Source of the DNA: Paenibacillus oenotherae
GTDB taxonomy: Bacteria; Bacillota; Bacilli; Paenibacillales; Paenibacillaceae
DNA: 64,000 nt
Assembly: GCF_019443105.1 (NCBI RefSeq)
Contig: NZ_JAHZIJ010000002.1
Location: 124,001 to 188,000, forward strand
Direction: 5' to 3'
Positions 52,989-62,454 of this stretch are shown in pieces. The number at the start of each line of letters is the position of its first letter. The first letter of the stretch is position 1. The notes below the pieces were generated by a model. It was not told the origin of the DNA. It ran no database searches and worked only from the letters and a program-made list of their open reading frames with translations. The translations under genes were made by a program, and so were the position numbers.

Positions 52989-54185
52989 TTCTCAATCTCC
53001 TTTTCAACTTTGTTTTCTTCTGCTTCGACAAATCTCGCCTACCACTCCTTACTGACATTGCCGGGGTTACAAATTTCAGCCAGTTCCCCAACGATTAGGT
53101 ACAATGAACTATGGATGTATTAAGCCGTTTGCAAATAAATTGATATGTTCACAATCATCATATATCGCATGTATTCACTTTTGCTTCCATAGTTTCAAAG
53201 AGTATTCTATCAATAACGATCAAATTATGGAAGAATTTTTTTGTAAGAATCCAGTAACATCTCAGCATTTTTTATGAAGTTATTTATTAACAATAATATA
53301 TTTAATTTACTTTTTTCGCTTGATCGATTCGATATTACAAGTAATATTTGGTATTTAAAAACTTTATTTTGAAGCAGTGATTTACAATTTCATTAAGGTG
53401 CCAGCAGTCATGGAACATCAATGCTCTTTACGGTCAGCCCGCTTTTTGATCATACCGAACTACTATATTTACAATTTCATGCAATTTCGCCCTTTCTCAC
53501 TCCCCCTTCCATATTCGTAGTGATCCTTCCTTCCGCAGCCATGTTGCTTGCAAAATATATGTATGGTTTTTACAAAATATGAATACTGCCTATCAACAAA
53601 TTTGCCCGATAAGCAGCGATGACTGATCCCCATATGAAAATTGTAATTTTGACGACCACTAATCGGGACGTTTTTACCATCACTTGTCCATTGCTGTCTT
53701 GCCAACTCGTGATCCGGCGAATTTAGAATACATAGCAATTAATGACATTTTTATACACATTTCGACATGATGTTTTGGAGGAACTTCTTCTTTCCAGGAA
53801 ACAAAAAATAGGGATCGCCCAATACGGCTGCCCCTATTAAATCTCACTATTTGCCTCGCAACGGCTATGACACTTTGCCTCATAACAGAGTCAACGTTGA
53901 ATGTTACGCGATATGCACCCGCCAAAATCCCGGAAAGATCCACGCCTACTTGTTCCAGCCTCTATGTCTGTTGTACAAGCATTCCTGCTAAAGCGCAGGT
54001 ATTTCCCTGAGAAATTATCATTCTTAGCCTAAAGCCTGCAAAAGAGCATCGATCTGAACCCGAAAAGCGCTGATTGCTCTTCCAGGGTTCATGCGGGATC
54101 TCACACAAAAGCCCTGCCACTACAGTATGCTGCTGCAGCGATCGGGCAAAATAGGTAGCAAAAATAGAAGAACGGAGGCAATCGG
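52989..54185. other. Gene-poor interval
   Basis: About 1.2 kb separates the PKS operon from the 72-aa gene. The first 250 bp are AT-rich and must hold the operon promoter, which I could not place confidently. Two overlapping minus-strand open frames (53469-53738, 53680-53943) lack ribosome sites and recognised motifs. At about 53990 a short hairpin-type sequence (CCTGCTAAAGCGCAGG) resembles the core of the 118-bp repeat only weakly. Confidence 0.5.
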
Positions 54186-54404
54186 ATGAAAATTTTAGCG
54201 ATATTTGTGCTGCTGCTTTCCTTGAGCCTTGGGCTAAGTATATTTCTGGATATTGTTACTGGCATCCCCCTGGCCTCCTCAATACGGAATTTAAAATCTT
54301 ATTGGGGATTTATGGGGATACCGGCTTATATGCTGCTGGCGGTCTTTATTGTGCTGCCGTTAATCAGCGGGATAGCTGATTCGAGGAAGAAGAAGCGGAA
54401 TTAA
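54186..54404 (+). CDS. Small two-pass membrane protein
   Basis: A 72-residue protein, ATG 54186, with ACGGAGG 8 bp upstream. Two hydrophobic segments (about 5-25 and 42-63) flank a short polar loop, and the end is basic (R-K-K-K-R). The family is not recognised. It stands alone, and its stop overlaps that of the convergent gerAB-type gene (TTAA, 54401-54404). The topology (basic C-terminus inside) suggests a small inner-membrane protein. Confidence 0.65.
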   Translation: MKILAIFVLLLSLSLGLSIFLDIVTGIPLASSIRNLKSYWGFMGIPAYMLLAVFIVLPLISGIADSRKKKRN

Positions 54405-55510
54405 GGGTCAACGGATTGCCCTTTGCCGATATATTTGCGGATAAGATGAACAGCAGCAAGCAGCAGCGGAATGCCAACAACGACCATCAGCTGGAAATTG
54501 CTGATCGACAGCTTTCCCTCCAATAGATGCTCATTAAAGCTGCCTGTGATCGACATCGAGGTAATAAGAATAACACAGCCGACGGGAACGACCAGCTTGC
54601 GGGACGGCTTCACTTGGAACAAATCTGCAGTCCCGATTACAGCAGCATAATACAGCATGGCGATCTTGAAGAAATCGACGATCAGCATTGTAAAAAGAGC
54701 GATTGGATCCAAGCGCTGCAGAAAGTCTGCAATGTTCACTTTGCTCACCATCGTCAGCAGGGCAAAGATCGAACGGGAGGATATATCAGCTCCAAGAACC
54801 GCTATATCGATTGCAATCGTATAGCTAAGCGCCAGGCCGCTAAGCACGATCGCCAACAAGCCTGTCTTTAATTGAAGCTCCGGGTTTTTCAGAAGCGGGA
54901 ACAGCATAGAGAAGCAGAGCATCTCGCCGAAAGGAAAGATGAATGTACTGGGATAGGTTGTCGTCAGAATCGGCTTCCAGCCATATTCCAGCACGGGCAG
55001 CAGGTTATTGAGATCAATGATGCGGGAGGCAAATACGAGAATGCTCCCCACAATGCCTGAGGCAGCAATAATAACGATAAAAATTTCACTCAGGCGGGCC
55101 AGTACATATAGGCCTTTGTCAAGCACATAGGCAATCGCAAGCAGCATAACAGCATTAAGTACGAAGATTGGTGTCGCATCATAGACAGAGGTATTCAATA
55201 ATTCCCCCGCATCCCTCACATCTCTTGCCGCATCGTATATAAAGTAAAGGACGAAGATCATGCCCAGCAGCCACCCAACATATTTCCCCATTATCCGCTG
55301 CGTATAGCAGGTCAAGGTAAGATCCGGATACTGCCGATACAAATAGCTGAAGAGCATGAACAGCAGACAACCGCTAAAGGTCCCCAGCAGGATTGCAATC
55401 CATGCATCCTTCTTCGCATCCAGTCCATAATTAACAGCAATGGCTGTGCCGAAGACGAATAGGATGATCAGGGCAAATAATTGCCCGGCGCTGATTTTGG
55501 GTGTATTCAT
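54401..55510 (-). CDS. gerAB: Spore germination protein GerAB family (endospore permease-type)
   Basis: A 369-residue membrane protein. ATG 55510, with GGGGTGAA upstream, replaces a longer in-frame start that has no ribosome site. About ten hydrophobic segments follow the GerAB/amino-acid permease plan: I-S-A-G-Q-L-F-A-L-I-I-L-F near the start, D-A-W-I-A-I-L-L-G and F-P-F-G-E. GerAB is the part of the GerA receptor thought to bind germinant in the inner spore membrane. It is the last gene of the A-C-B ordered operon, common in paenibacilli. Expression is expected in the forespore (sigma-G in known systems). Confidence 0.85.
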   Translation of the reverse strand: MNTPKISAGQLFALIILFVFGTAIAVNYGLDAKKDAWIAILLGTFSGCLLFMLFSYLYRQYPDLTLTCYTQRIMGKYVGWLLGMIFVLYFIYDAARDVRDAGELLNTSVYDATPIFVLNAVMLLAIAYVLDKGLYVLARLSEIFIVIIAASGIVGSILVFASRIIDLNNLLPVLEYGWKPILTTTYPSTFIFPFGEMLCFSMLFPLLKNPELQLKTGLLAIVLSGLALSYTIAIDIAVLGADISSRSIFALLTMVSKVNIADFLQRLDPIALFTMLIVDFFKIAMLYYAAVIGTADLFQVKPSRKLVVPVGCVILITSMSITGSFNEHLLEGKLSISNFQLMVVVGIPLLLAAVHLIRKYIGKGQSVDP

Positions 55511-55544
55511 GTCTCTGTTCACCCCGTTCGAAGCTGTAGTTGTG

Positions 55545-56753
55545 CTAAGGCTGCTGCTGCATGTAGGATTTGATACGGTTGCCTGTGTTTCGTATGAACG
55601 AATCTGCTTTGACCTGGATCTCACTTTGGGCGAATAATGCATCCCAGTCCTTTACAACCCGCTTCCACTCCTTATTATTGCTGCGGTTCAAGGATTCCCC
55701 GAAGCCGAATATATCGACTTGCTGCTTCCGGGCTGCTTGAATAGCCGCTGTCACATCTTTGACCGTCTGCTGGCTCCACTTCTTCTCCAGCTTCATCAGC
55801 TCATGCATCCGGGTCAGGTCGATGGCGCATTTCATTTCGACCAGATTGCCCTCTTGGATGATGGAGACCTCAAGCTTAGGCCTGCCATTATGAATGCTCA
55901 CCTTCTTGCTCGTTTTGGAACGAGTGAGCTCAATGGACAGTACGTTCTTCTCTTCCGCGCATTCCAGTTCTACAGCGCTGCTTTTCACTTTATCGAGCAG
56001 ACGTACAGTCCCCCTGGCTTCCACGCCATCCAGCCAGCGCTGCATTTTGCCTTCCTTGAACATAGCAAGCCCGCGCATCATAATGGTGGCATCAGGAGTT
56101 GTTCTTCGCACATTTGCTTGCGTTGCGCCCCGCTCAGGCTCACCTTGAATAACAACACCTGATATGACCGGTTCTTTTCCCATGCTTACCAGTGCCCGTA
56201 TAATGTCATCAATGGTGTATTCCACATTCTCGGACCACAGGCTGGCGGAGAACTGCAGCTTGCCTGCCATCGCATCAGCCGGGATTTCTTCCATCGGCGT
56301 AACGACGCCCAGCACAGTTTCCGCTGTCGCATTTCTTGCGACAAGCACTTTCGTTGTCAGACGGGTTTGATTCAAACGCTCGAATGTATCGAACAGCTCC
56401 GTAATCCCTTCCCGCGCCAAAGGCTCTCCGATGACCAGCACCTTCACATGGGAGAACAACAGCTCCCGCGGCGCTTTGCGCGATGCTTTGCGTATCACCT
56501 CGAACAACGTCTTGCCATTATCCGCGAATACGGTAATAGCTGTCGTCTTCCCTCCGCCACCTTGCACATCTGATGATATTTCCGACGGGTTGACCACCTG
56601 GAAGGAAATCCGGTAATGCGCTGTATCCGGCAGCTTATCCACTCCGATTGCAGAGACGATGGCAAGATGGGATAATTCCTTGCTGTTCCAGCAGCCTGAC
56701 AGCACGACGACAATTAATAACAGCCATAGCAGCAGGATCGGTTTCCGTTTCAT
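55545..56753 (-). CDS. gerAC: Spore germination lipoprotein GerAC family (Ger(x)C)
   Basis: A 402-residue protein, ATG 56753 with AGGGGAG upstream. It has a lipoprotein signal with lipobox L-S-G-C21, then C-W-N-S-K-E-L-x-x-L-A-I-V, the conserved Ger(x)C start. The rest follows the three-domain plan (G-K-E-P-V-I-S-G-V, T-V-K-D-V-T-A-A-I). GerAC anchors to the outer face of the inner spore membrane and is needed for receptor function. It lies 9 bp after gerAA and 34 bp before gerAB. Confidence 0.9.
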   Translation of the reverse strand: MKRKPILLLWLLLIVVVLSGCWNSKELSHLAIVSAIGVDKLPDTAHYRISFQVVNPSEISSDVQGGGGKTTAITVFADNGKTLFEVIRKASRKAPRELLFSHVKVLVIGEPLAREGITELFDTFERLNQTRLTTKVLVARNATAETVLGVVTPMEEIPADAMAGKLQFSASLWSENVEYTIDDIIRALVSMGKEPVISGVVIQGEPERGATQANVRRTTPDATIMMRGLAMFKEGKMQRWLDGVEARGTVRLLDKVKSSAVELECAEEKNVLSIELTRSKTSKKVSIHNGRPKLEVSIIQEGNLVEMKCAIDLTRMHELMKLEKKWSQQTVKDVTAAIQAARKQQVDIFGFGESLNRSNNKEWKRVVKDWDALFAQSEIQVKADSFIRNTGNRIKSYMQQQP

Positions 56754-56762
56754 AGTCGGCTG

Positions 56763-58313
56763 CTACTCCCCTTTTGCAGGATCGGATGAGCCGCTTCGCT
56801 TCTGCTGCTGCAACCATGGTTCTGCTGCTTGCTCCTCATAGATCTTGCGGTCACGCTTAATGAACGGCCAACGGGGCATGCGAAGGATGGTGTCCTTCTG
56901 GTCGATGAGGCGAAACGGTGCGAAAGGAGCCATATACGGAACGCCAAAGGATTGCAAGCTGCACATATGCGCGAGCAGAACGATGCATCCGAGAAGAATG
57001 CCGTAAAATCCTAATGTTGCCGCCAAGACCATAATGAACAATCGAATTAATCGCGCAGCAATCGCAACATTGTAGGCCGGTGTGGAGAAGCTGGCGATTC
57101 CGGTAATGGACACGACAATGACCATCGCGGTGGATACGATGCCAGCCTGCACAGCCGCTTGGCCAAGCACGAGGGCGCCAACTATGGATACCGCCTGGCC
57201 CATTGCCCGCGGCATTCTAACGCCAGCCTCGCGAAGCACCTCGAAGGAAAGCTCCATCAGCATCGCTTCAATGAAAGCAGGGAATGGAATGCCTTCCCGG
57301 GCGGAGGCGATGCTGATGAGAAGCGTTGTCGGCACCATATCCTGATGGAATGTAATCGCCGCAATGTAGACGGAGGGCAGCAGTAAGGAGATCAAATAGC
57401 AGGTATACCTGAGAATTCTCAGAAAAATGCCAACGTCAAACCGGTAATAATAATCGTCAGGCGACTGAAAGAATTGGGCAAATACAGTCGGTGCAAGGAG
57501 ACCGAACGGTGTTCCGTCCACCAGAATAGCAACGCAGCCTTCCAGCAGATTCGCTGCAATGACATCAGGCCGCTCCGTATTGTAGATGGTGGGGAAGAAC
57601 GTAGCGGTTTGATCCTGAATCATCTCTTCGATTGCGCCGGTTTCGAGTACCACGCTCAAATTCGCCCGCTGCAGGCGACGCTTGACCTCCTCAACAAGTC
57701 CGTCATCAACCGTGTGCTTCATGTACATAATGGCAACATCGGTCCGGGTTTTGTCGCCAAGCTTCAGCTTCTCCAGCCACAAATCCGGATTTTTAATTCG
57801 GCGGCGAATCAAGGCAATATTCGTCGATAACGATTCGTTGAAGCTATCCTTGGGCCCGCGAATAACAACCTGGGTAGTAGGCTCCTCTATGCCCCTGCTC
57901 TCTCCGCCTTTCGTGCTGCAGCTGATCGCCTCGCCGATCCCGTCCACAATCAGAACCGTACATCCTGATAATACGGCCTCCAGCACTCCGTCCAGAGTAC
58001 GGACAACGCTGGCTTCACCTCGGGCGGACACATGATTGAACAGAAGCCCGTAAGCCCGCTCCTGCGCAGAGGCATCCTGCGGCGACGCATCGCCGCTGCT
58101 CGCTGACAGGCTCGAGCAAAGCACCAAATCGTTGACCAGCTGTCGATCAATCAATCCTTCGAAATAGATCACGGCTGCAATAACGACCGGGCTGCTCGCA
58201 ATCCGTATATGACGCATAATCAAATCAGGGCTGTTGCCAAGCTTGAGCTTGAGCTGCTCCATTATGGCTGGCAGCTCTCCTTGCAAGGATGATTCTTCGG
58301 TAGTAAATCTCAT
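56763..58313 (-). CDS. gerAA: Spore germination protein GerAA family
   Basis: A 516-residue protein, ATG 58313, with GACGAGGT upstream. It has an N-terminal soluble domain with N-P-D-L-W-L-E-K and T-D-V-A-I-M-Y-M, followed by a C-terminal membrane part with several hydrophobic helices (I-P-F-P-A-F-I-E-A-M-L-M-E, A-T-L-G-F-Y-G-I-L-L-G). Both are standard for GerAA. It is the first gene of the operon. Upstream at about 58350-58375 there is a TTGACA-like and a GAATA-like motif, with a possible sigma-G site, but neither is certain. The ligand cannot be read from sequence. Confidence 0.9.
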   Translation of the reverse strand: MRFTTEESSLQGELPAIMEQLKLKLGNSPDLIMRHIRIASSPVVIAAVIYFEGLIDRQLVNDLVLCSSLSASSGDASPQDASAQERAYGLLFNHVSARGEASVVRTLDGVLEAVLSGCTVLIVDGIGEAISCSTKGGESRGIEEPTTQVVIRGPKDSFNESLSTNIALIRRRIKNPDLWLEKLKLGDKTRTDVAIMYMKHTVDDGLVEEVKRRLQRANLSVVLETGAIEEMIQDQTATFFPTIYNTERPDVIAANLLEGCVAILVDGTPFGLLAPTVFAQFFQSPDDYYYRFDVGIFLRILRYTCYLISLLLPSVYIAAITFHQDMVPTTLLISIASAREGIPFPAFIEAMLMELSFEVLREAGVRMPRAMGQAVSIVGALVLGQAAVQAGIVSTAMVIVVSITGIASFSTPAYNVAIAARLIRLFIMVLAATLGFYGILLGCIVLLAHMCSLQSFGVPYMAPFAPFRLIDQKDTILRMPRWPFIKRDRKIYEEQAAEPWLQQQKRSGSSDPAKGE

Positions 58314-58385
58314 GTGAGTGAAACCTCGTCAGCTTTACTTGTTACATGAGATTATTGTCAAATTTATGATTATTATTCAACCGTA

Positions 58386-60101
58386 TTATGCTCCGAACTG
58401 CGCGCTGTGCAATCGGCTGTACACTCCGCCTGCTTGGAGCAGCCCATTATGATCGCCTTGCTCGGCAATGCTCTGATCCGCAACTACCACGATCCGGTCC
58501 GCATTCTTGATCGTCGCAAGGCGGTGGGCAATGACAAGTGTCGTGCGTCCTTGCGACAGCTCATTAAGAGATTGCTGGATTGCCGCTTCCGTCTCTGTAT
58601 CCAGTGCGGAGGTCGCTTCATCAAGAATAAGGATCGGCGGGTTCTTCAGAAACATGCGCGCGATGGACATTCTCTGCTTCTGGCCTCCCGACAGCTTCAC
58701 GCCGCGTTCGCCGATCATCGTATTCAGCCCTTCAGGCTGTGACAGAATCAGCTCTTCGAGCTGCGCTCTCCTGGCCGCCTCCCATATCTCCTCTTCCGAC
58801 GCGCCAAGCTTGCCATAGGCAATATTGTCACGGATCGTGCCATCGAACAGGAATATATCCTGCTGTACGATTCCGATATGCGAGCGCAGCGATTCCAGCG
58901 TCATCCTGGTGGTGTCGATGCCGTCGATCGTAATGGTGCCTGCATCCGCATCATAGAAACGAGGCAGCAGGCTGCACAGCGTCGTTTTGCCGCCGCCTGA
59001 AGGACCGACCAGCGCTACCGTCTCTCCGGCGCGAATAGACAGATTGACGTTGCGGAGCACCTGCTCCTTGTTCTCATAGCTGAAGCCCACTCCGGCAAAA
59101 CAGATATCCCCTCTCAGACTCTCCACGGCCTGCGCATCAGGCGCATCATCGATATCAGGCGCCGTTTCGAGCAGCTCCAAATACCGCTTGAATCCGGCAA
59201 TTCCTTTGGGATACGTCTCGATTACCGCATTAATCTGCTTGATCGGTCCGAGGAAGACGTTGGACAGCATGACAAAAGCTATGAACTCCCCATAGGTCAT
59301 CTGGTCTTCAATGACAAACCATGTGCCGCAGACAAGCACAAACAGGGATACAAGCTTCATCAGAACGAAGCTGATGGAAGAGTTCCAGGCCATAATCCGG
59401 TAAGCAATCAGCTTCGTCACCCGAAAGCGGCCATTGTTGATTTTGAACAGCTCCATCTCGTGCTTTTCGTTCGCGAAGGCTTGGACAACACGAATGCCGC
59501 TTACATTATTTTCTACCCGGGCGTTATAATCCGCAATATCTGCGAACATCCGGTTGAAGGCGCGCGACATCTTGCGGCTGAAGTAGAGGGACAGATAGAT
59601 CATGAGCGGAACAATAATGAACGTCATTACCGCCAGCTGCCAATTAATTCCGAGCATAATGCCAAAAGCGCCCGCCAGCGTCATGAAGGCGATGAACAGA
59701 TCCTCCGGCCCATGATGGGCAATCTCCCCGATATCCATCAGATCATTCGTCATCCGCGAGACCAGATGTCCGGTCTTATTGTTGTCGAAGAAACGGAAGG
59801 AAAGCTTCTGCACCCGGTCAAACAGCTTCTTGCGCATATCCGTTTCAATATTAATGCCGAGCATATGCCCCCAATAAGTGACGACAAAGTGCAGTCCCGC
59901 ACTAATGATGTAAATGCCAAGGAGCGCAAGGCAGCCGTACAGAATCCAATCCCATTTGCCGCTCGGCAGCAGATCGTCTACTACCCGATTAACCGCCACC
60001 GGAAAAGCAAGCTCCAGCAGCGCTGCAAAAATTGCACAGGTGAAATCCAGAATAAACAGCCCTTTATAGGGCCGGTAGTAAGCAAAAAAACGTCGAAGCA
60101 T
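58386..60101 (-). CDS. ABC transporter half-protein, exporter fold (membrane plus ATPase domain)
   Basis: A 571-residue protein, ATG 60101. Residues about 1-320 carry six hydrophobic segments of a type IV exporter domain. Residues about 335-571 hold the ATPase: Walker A G-P-S-G-G-G-K-T-T, signature L-S-G-G-Q-K-Q-R, Walker B I-L-I-L-D-E-A-T-S-A-L-D and switch H in V-I-A-H-R. It lies 51 bp after the second permease gene, in the same direction, so it is in the Fur-type siderophore operon. Exporter-fold ABC proteins in such loci can export siderophore or import it (IrtAB/YbtPQ type), but many such proteins export drugs or lipids. It needs a partner or homodimer. Confidence 0.85.
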   Translation of the reverse strand: MLRRFFAYYRPYKGLFILDFTCAIFAALLELAFPVAVNRVVDDLLPSGKWDWILYGCLALLGIYIISAGLHFVVTYWGHMLGINIETDMRKKLFDRVQKLSFRFFDNNKTGHLVSRMTNDLMDIGEIAHHGPEDLFIAFMTLAGAFGIMLGINWQLAVMTFIIVPLMIYLSLYFSRKMSRAFNRMFADIADYNARVENNVSGIRVVQAFANEKHEMELFKINNGRFRVTKLIAYRIMAWNSSISFVLMKLVSLFVLVCGTWFVIEDQMTYGEFIAFVMLSNVFLGPIKQINAVIETYPKGIAGFKRYLELLETAPDIDDAPDAQAVESLRGDICFAGVGFSYENKEQVLRNVNLSIRAGETVALVGPSGGGKTTLCSLLPRFYDADAGTITIDGIDTTRMTLESLRSHIGIVQQDIFLFDGTIRDNIAYGKLGASEEEIWEAARRAQLEELILSQPEGLNTMIGERGVKLSGGQKQRMSIARMFLKNPPILILDEATSALDTETEAAIQQSLNELSQGRTTLVIAHRLATIKNADRIVVVADQSIAEQGDHNGLLQAGGVYSRLHSAQFGA

Positions 60102-60152
60102 GGTTAATCCCTTCTCTCGTTAAGTAAATAGATGTACCGCCGCCTGCTTCGC

Positions 60153-61187
60153 TTATGACCGGGCGCGGGCCAGCAGGTATAGAAAGTACGGCGCACCGAG
60201 AACTGCAACGATAATGCCTGCAGCAATCTCTGAAGGCTGAATAATCCAGCGGCCTATCGTATCGCTGACAATGACAAGCAAGGAGCCGACCAGCGCGGCT
60301 GCGGGCAGCAGCATCTGGTGCTTGGGACCGACAAGGCGGCGCGCCAGATGCGGCCCGATCAGCCCGACGAAGCCGATCCCGCCGCTTACGGAGACACAGG
60401 AAGCGGCAAGCCCGACTGCTGCGGCAAGCAGAACCAGCTGCTCCCTGGGCACTGAGGCGCCAAGGCCTGTCGCCGTTGTATCGCCCAGATTGAGCACATT
60501 CATCACGCGGGCCTTGTAGAATACGAATGGCAGCAGAATGAATATCCAGGGCAGCAGCGCAAGGACGAATTTCCAGTTCGATCCCCATATGCTGCCCGCC
60601 ATCCAGGTAGCGACGAACTGATACTTCTCGGGAGAAAGACTGAGCGTCAGAACGATGGTTGCCGCGCTGATTCCCGCTGCAACTGCAATACCGGTCAGCA
60701 GCAGGCGTGTCGAGGACAGCCCTTCATGGCGCTTGTACGCCAGCGTAAATATGAGCAATGCAGTCAAGCCTGCCCCGAGCAATGACAATAATGGCAGCAG
60801 AAATACAGGAGCCGCAGCTGTCGCAGGATAGAAGGCAACAAACAGCATGACCATCAGGCCCGCTCCGGCATTGATGCCGAGAATGCCCGGATCAGCCAGC
60901 GCATTGCGGGAAATTCCCTGCATCACACAGCCGGATACGGCCAGCCCTGCGCCGACGAGCACGGATATAACGATTCGCGGAAGACGGAATTCAAACAGGA
61001 TAAGCTCCTGCTTGTCCGTACCGCTGCCGAATAAAGTTCGAATCAGATCGAGCGGACCGAGCCGAATATAGCCTGTATTAACGCTGATGATGAAGGTGAC
61101 AACAATGAGAGCGCCCAGTATGGCGAGCACTGTTATTCCACGACGCTTGCTGCGGCGTTCGTATAACGAATAGGATGCGCTGCCCAT
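60153..61187 (-). CDS. Iron-siderophore ABC transporter permease (FecCD family)
   Basis: A 344-residue membrane protein, ATG 61187 with AGGAGGTC upstream. It has about nine hydrophobic segments with the family pattern: L-F-E-F-R-L-P-R-I, G-C-V-M-Q-G-I-S-R-N-A-L-A-D-P-G-I-L-G, and G-F-V-G-L-I-G-P-H-L-A-R. The Gly-rich 'EAA-like' loop binds the ATPase. It forms the channel with the neighbouring permease for uptake of a siderophore delivered by a lipoprotein such as the one at 62455. The start is 2 bp after the stop of the first permease. Confidence 0.9.
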   Translation of the reverse strand: MGSASYSLYERRSKRRGITVLAILGALIVVTFIISVNTGYIRLGPLDLIRTLFGSGTDKQELILFEFRLPRIVISVLVGAGLAVSGCVMQGISRNALADPGILGINAGAGLMVMLFVAFYPATAAAPVFLLPLLSLLGAGLTALLIFTLAYKRHEGLSSTRLLLTGIAVAAGISAATIVLTLSLSPEKYQFVATWMAGSIWGSNWKFVLALLPWIFILLPFVFYKARVMNVLNLGDTTATGLGASVPREQLVLLAAAVGLAASCVSVSGGIGFVGLIGPHLARRLVGPKHQMLLPAAALVGSLLVIVSDTIGRWIIQPSEIAAGIIVAVLGAPYFLYLLARARS

Positions 61188-61189
61188 AC

Positions 61190-62245
61190 TTATAGCGACC
61201 TCCTTTCATTGCGTGCAAGGTAAAGAAAGAACGGTACCCCAAGCAGCGCTATGAGCGCACCGATCGGTATCTCTTGAGGCGGATTAATCATTCTCGCCGC
61301 CAGATCAGCGAGGATGACGAGCAAGCTGCCAAGCACCGCAGAGCATGGAATAATCCAGCGATAATCGACCCCTACCAAATATCGGGTCAGATGCGGGATG
61401 ATCAAGCCAACGAAGCCGACAGCTCCGACTACCGACACCGCCGAGCCTGCCAGAATAAGCACAATGACGGCACAGACAAGCTTCACCAGCTTCGTTCGCT
61501 GACCCAGCCCCTTGGCGATATCTTCGCCGAGACTGAGCATTGTAAGTGATCTTGAGAGGACAATCGCTCCGACAATGGCTGCTGCGACCCATGGAAACAT
61601 GATTTTGAGCTGTGGCCATTTCGTGCCGGCCACGCCTCCCGCATACCAAAAGGCGAGATCTTGTCCGGTTCGGAAATATAATGAAATACCTTCACTTAAC
61701 GCACCTAGAAGCGCGCTCAAAGCCGCTCCTGCGAGCACAAGCCGGACCGGCGTCAATCCCCCTCTCGCAAGGGCGCCAATCCCGAATACAATAGCCGTAC
61801 CAAGCGCTGCGCCAAGGAATGAATACAGAATGAGGTACATATAAGGAAGGCCCGGGAAGAACGCGAAGCAAAGCGACAGCATAAATCCGGCCCCCGCGTT
61901 CAGGCCAAGCAATCCGGAATCAGCTAACGGATTGCGGGTCATTCCTTGCATAATCGCACCTGCAACCGCGAAGCAGGCTCCGACCATCGCTCCTCCAAGC
62001 ACACGCGGCAATCGAAGTTCCTGAATAATCTGATGCTCTGTTACATCAGGATTAAAGCTGAAGACAGCTTGCCATACCGTATAAAGCGGGATTGCCTTGG
62101 CGCCAAATGACACGGACAGTCCTAATCCAAGCACCAATGCGACCAGTCCGCCCGTTAATAGGAATGTCGCCGCCCATGGACGGGAACGTAATTTGAACGA
62201 TTTTTCTGCTGCTTCATCTTTTAACGGATGTACATGTTGACTCAT
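61190..62245 (-). CDS. Iron-siderophore ABC transporter permease (FecCD family)
   Basis: A 351-residue membrane protein. ATG 62245 (AAAGGTGG 8 bp upstream) is preferred over an earlier in-frame ATG at 62314, because a Fur box at 62264-62282 lies between them. Motifs are those of the family: L-R-L-P-R-V-L-G, A-G-A-I-M-Q-G-M-T-R-N-P-L-A-D-S-G-L-L-G, and G-F-V-G-L-I-I-P-H-L-T-R. It is the first gene of the leftward operon. The dedicated FecE-like ATPase is not in the window, so a shared ATPase elsewhere (as YusV in Bacillus) would be needed. Confidence 0.9.
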   Translation of the reverse strand: MSQHVHPLKDEAAEKSFKLRSRPWAATFLLTGGLVALVLGLGLSVSFGAKAIPLYTVWQAVFSFNPDVTEHQIIQELRLPRVLGGAMVGACFAVAGAIMQGMTRNPLADSGLLGLNAGAGFMLSLCFAFFPGLPYMYLILYSFLGAALGTAIVFGIGALARGGLTPVRLVLAGAALSALLGALSEGISLYFRTGQDLAFWYAGGVAGTKWPQLKIMFPWVAAAIVGAIVLSRSLTMLSLGEDIAKGLGQRTKLVKLVCAVIVLILAGSAVSVVGAVGFVGLIIPHLTRYLVGVDYRWIIPCSAVLGSLLVILADLAARMINPPQEIPIGALIALLGVPFFLYLARNERRSL

Positions 62246-62263
62246 AAGCGCCACCTTTATCGT

Positions 62264-62282
62264 GATACTGATTCTCATTATC
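62264..62282 (+). promoter_or_regulatory. Fur box upstream of the permease operon
   Basis: The 19-bp sequence GATACTGATTCTCATTATC matches the Fur consensus GATAATGATAATCATTATC at 16 of 19 positions. It is 19 bp from the permease start on the minus strand, in the divergent gap. It suggests iron-repressed expression. Confidence 0.8.
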
Positions 62283-62410
62283 ACATCATAAGTCACATTC
62301 TGCTGAAAAGGCAATGGACAAACACCACTAATTTTTTGTACAAAGTTAATTCTGGCATTTCATTTTGTCCATTGAGCAATCCTGAATCGTCCTTTAACAT
62401 AGGGGAGTAA

Positions 62411-62425
62411 TGAGAACGATTATCA
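62411..62425 (+). promoter_or_regulatory. Fur box upstream of the lipoprotein receptor
   Basis: TGAGAACGATTATCA fits the 7-1-7 Fur motif TGATAATnATTATCA at 12 of 14 fixed positions. It is 30 bp before the chosen start (62455) and overlaps an alternative ATG (62410), which supports the downstream start. Confidence 0.7.
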
Positions 62426-62454
62426 ACACAACTTGGCTGAGAGGAAGAGATGCA

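Noticed and set aside
53469-53943. Two overlapping leftward open frames that might be a frameshifted gene
   Set aside because: No ribosome site, no recognised motif, and composition does not look coding. I could not reconstruct one sensible protein across both frames.
53985-54020. Possible third copy of the 118-bp repeat
   Set aside because: Only a short core (CCTGC ... GCAGG followed by TATTTC) is shared. The flanks do not align, so it is at most a distant relative.
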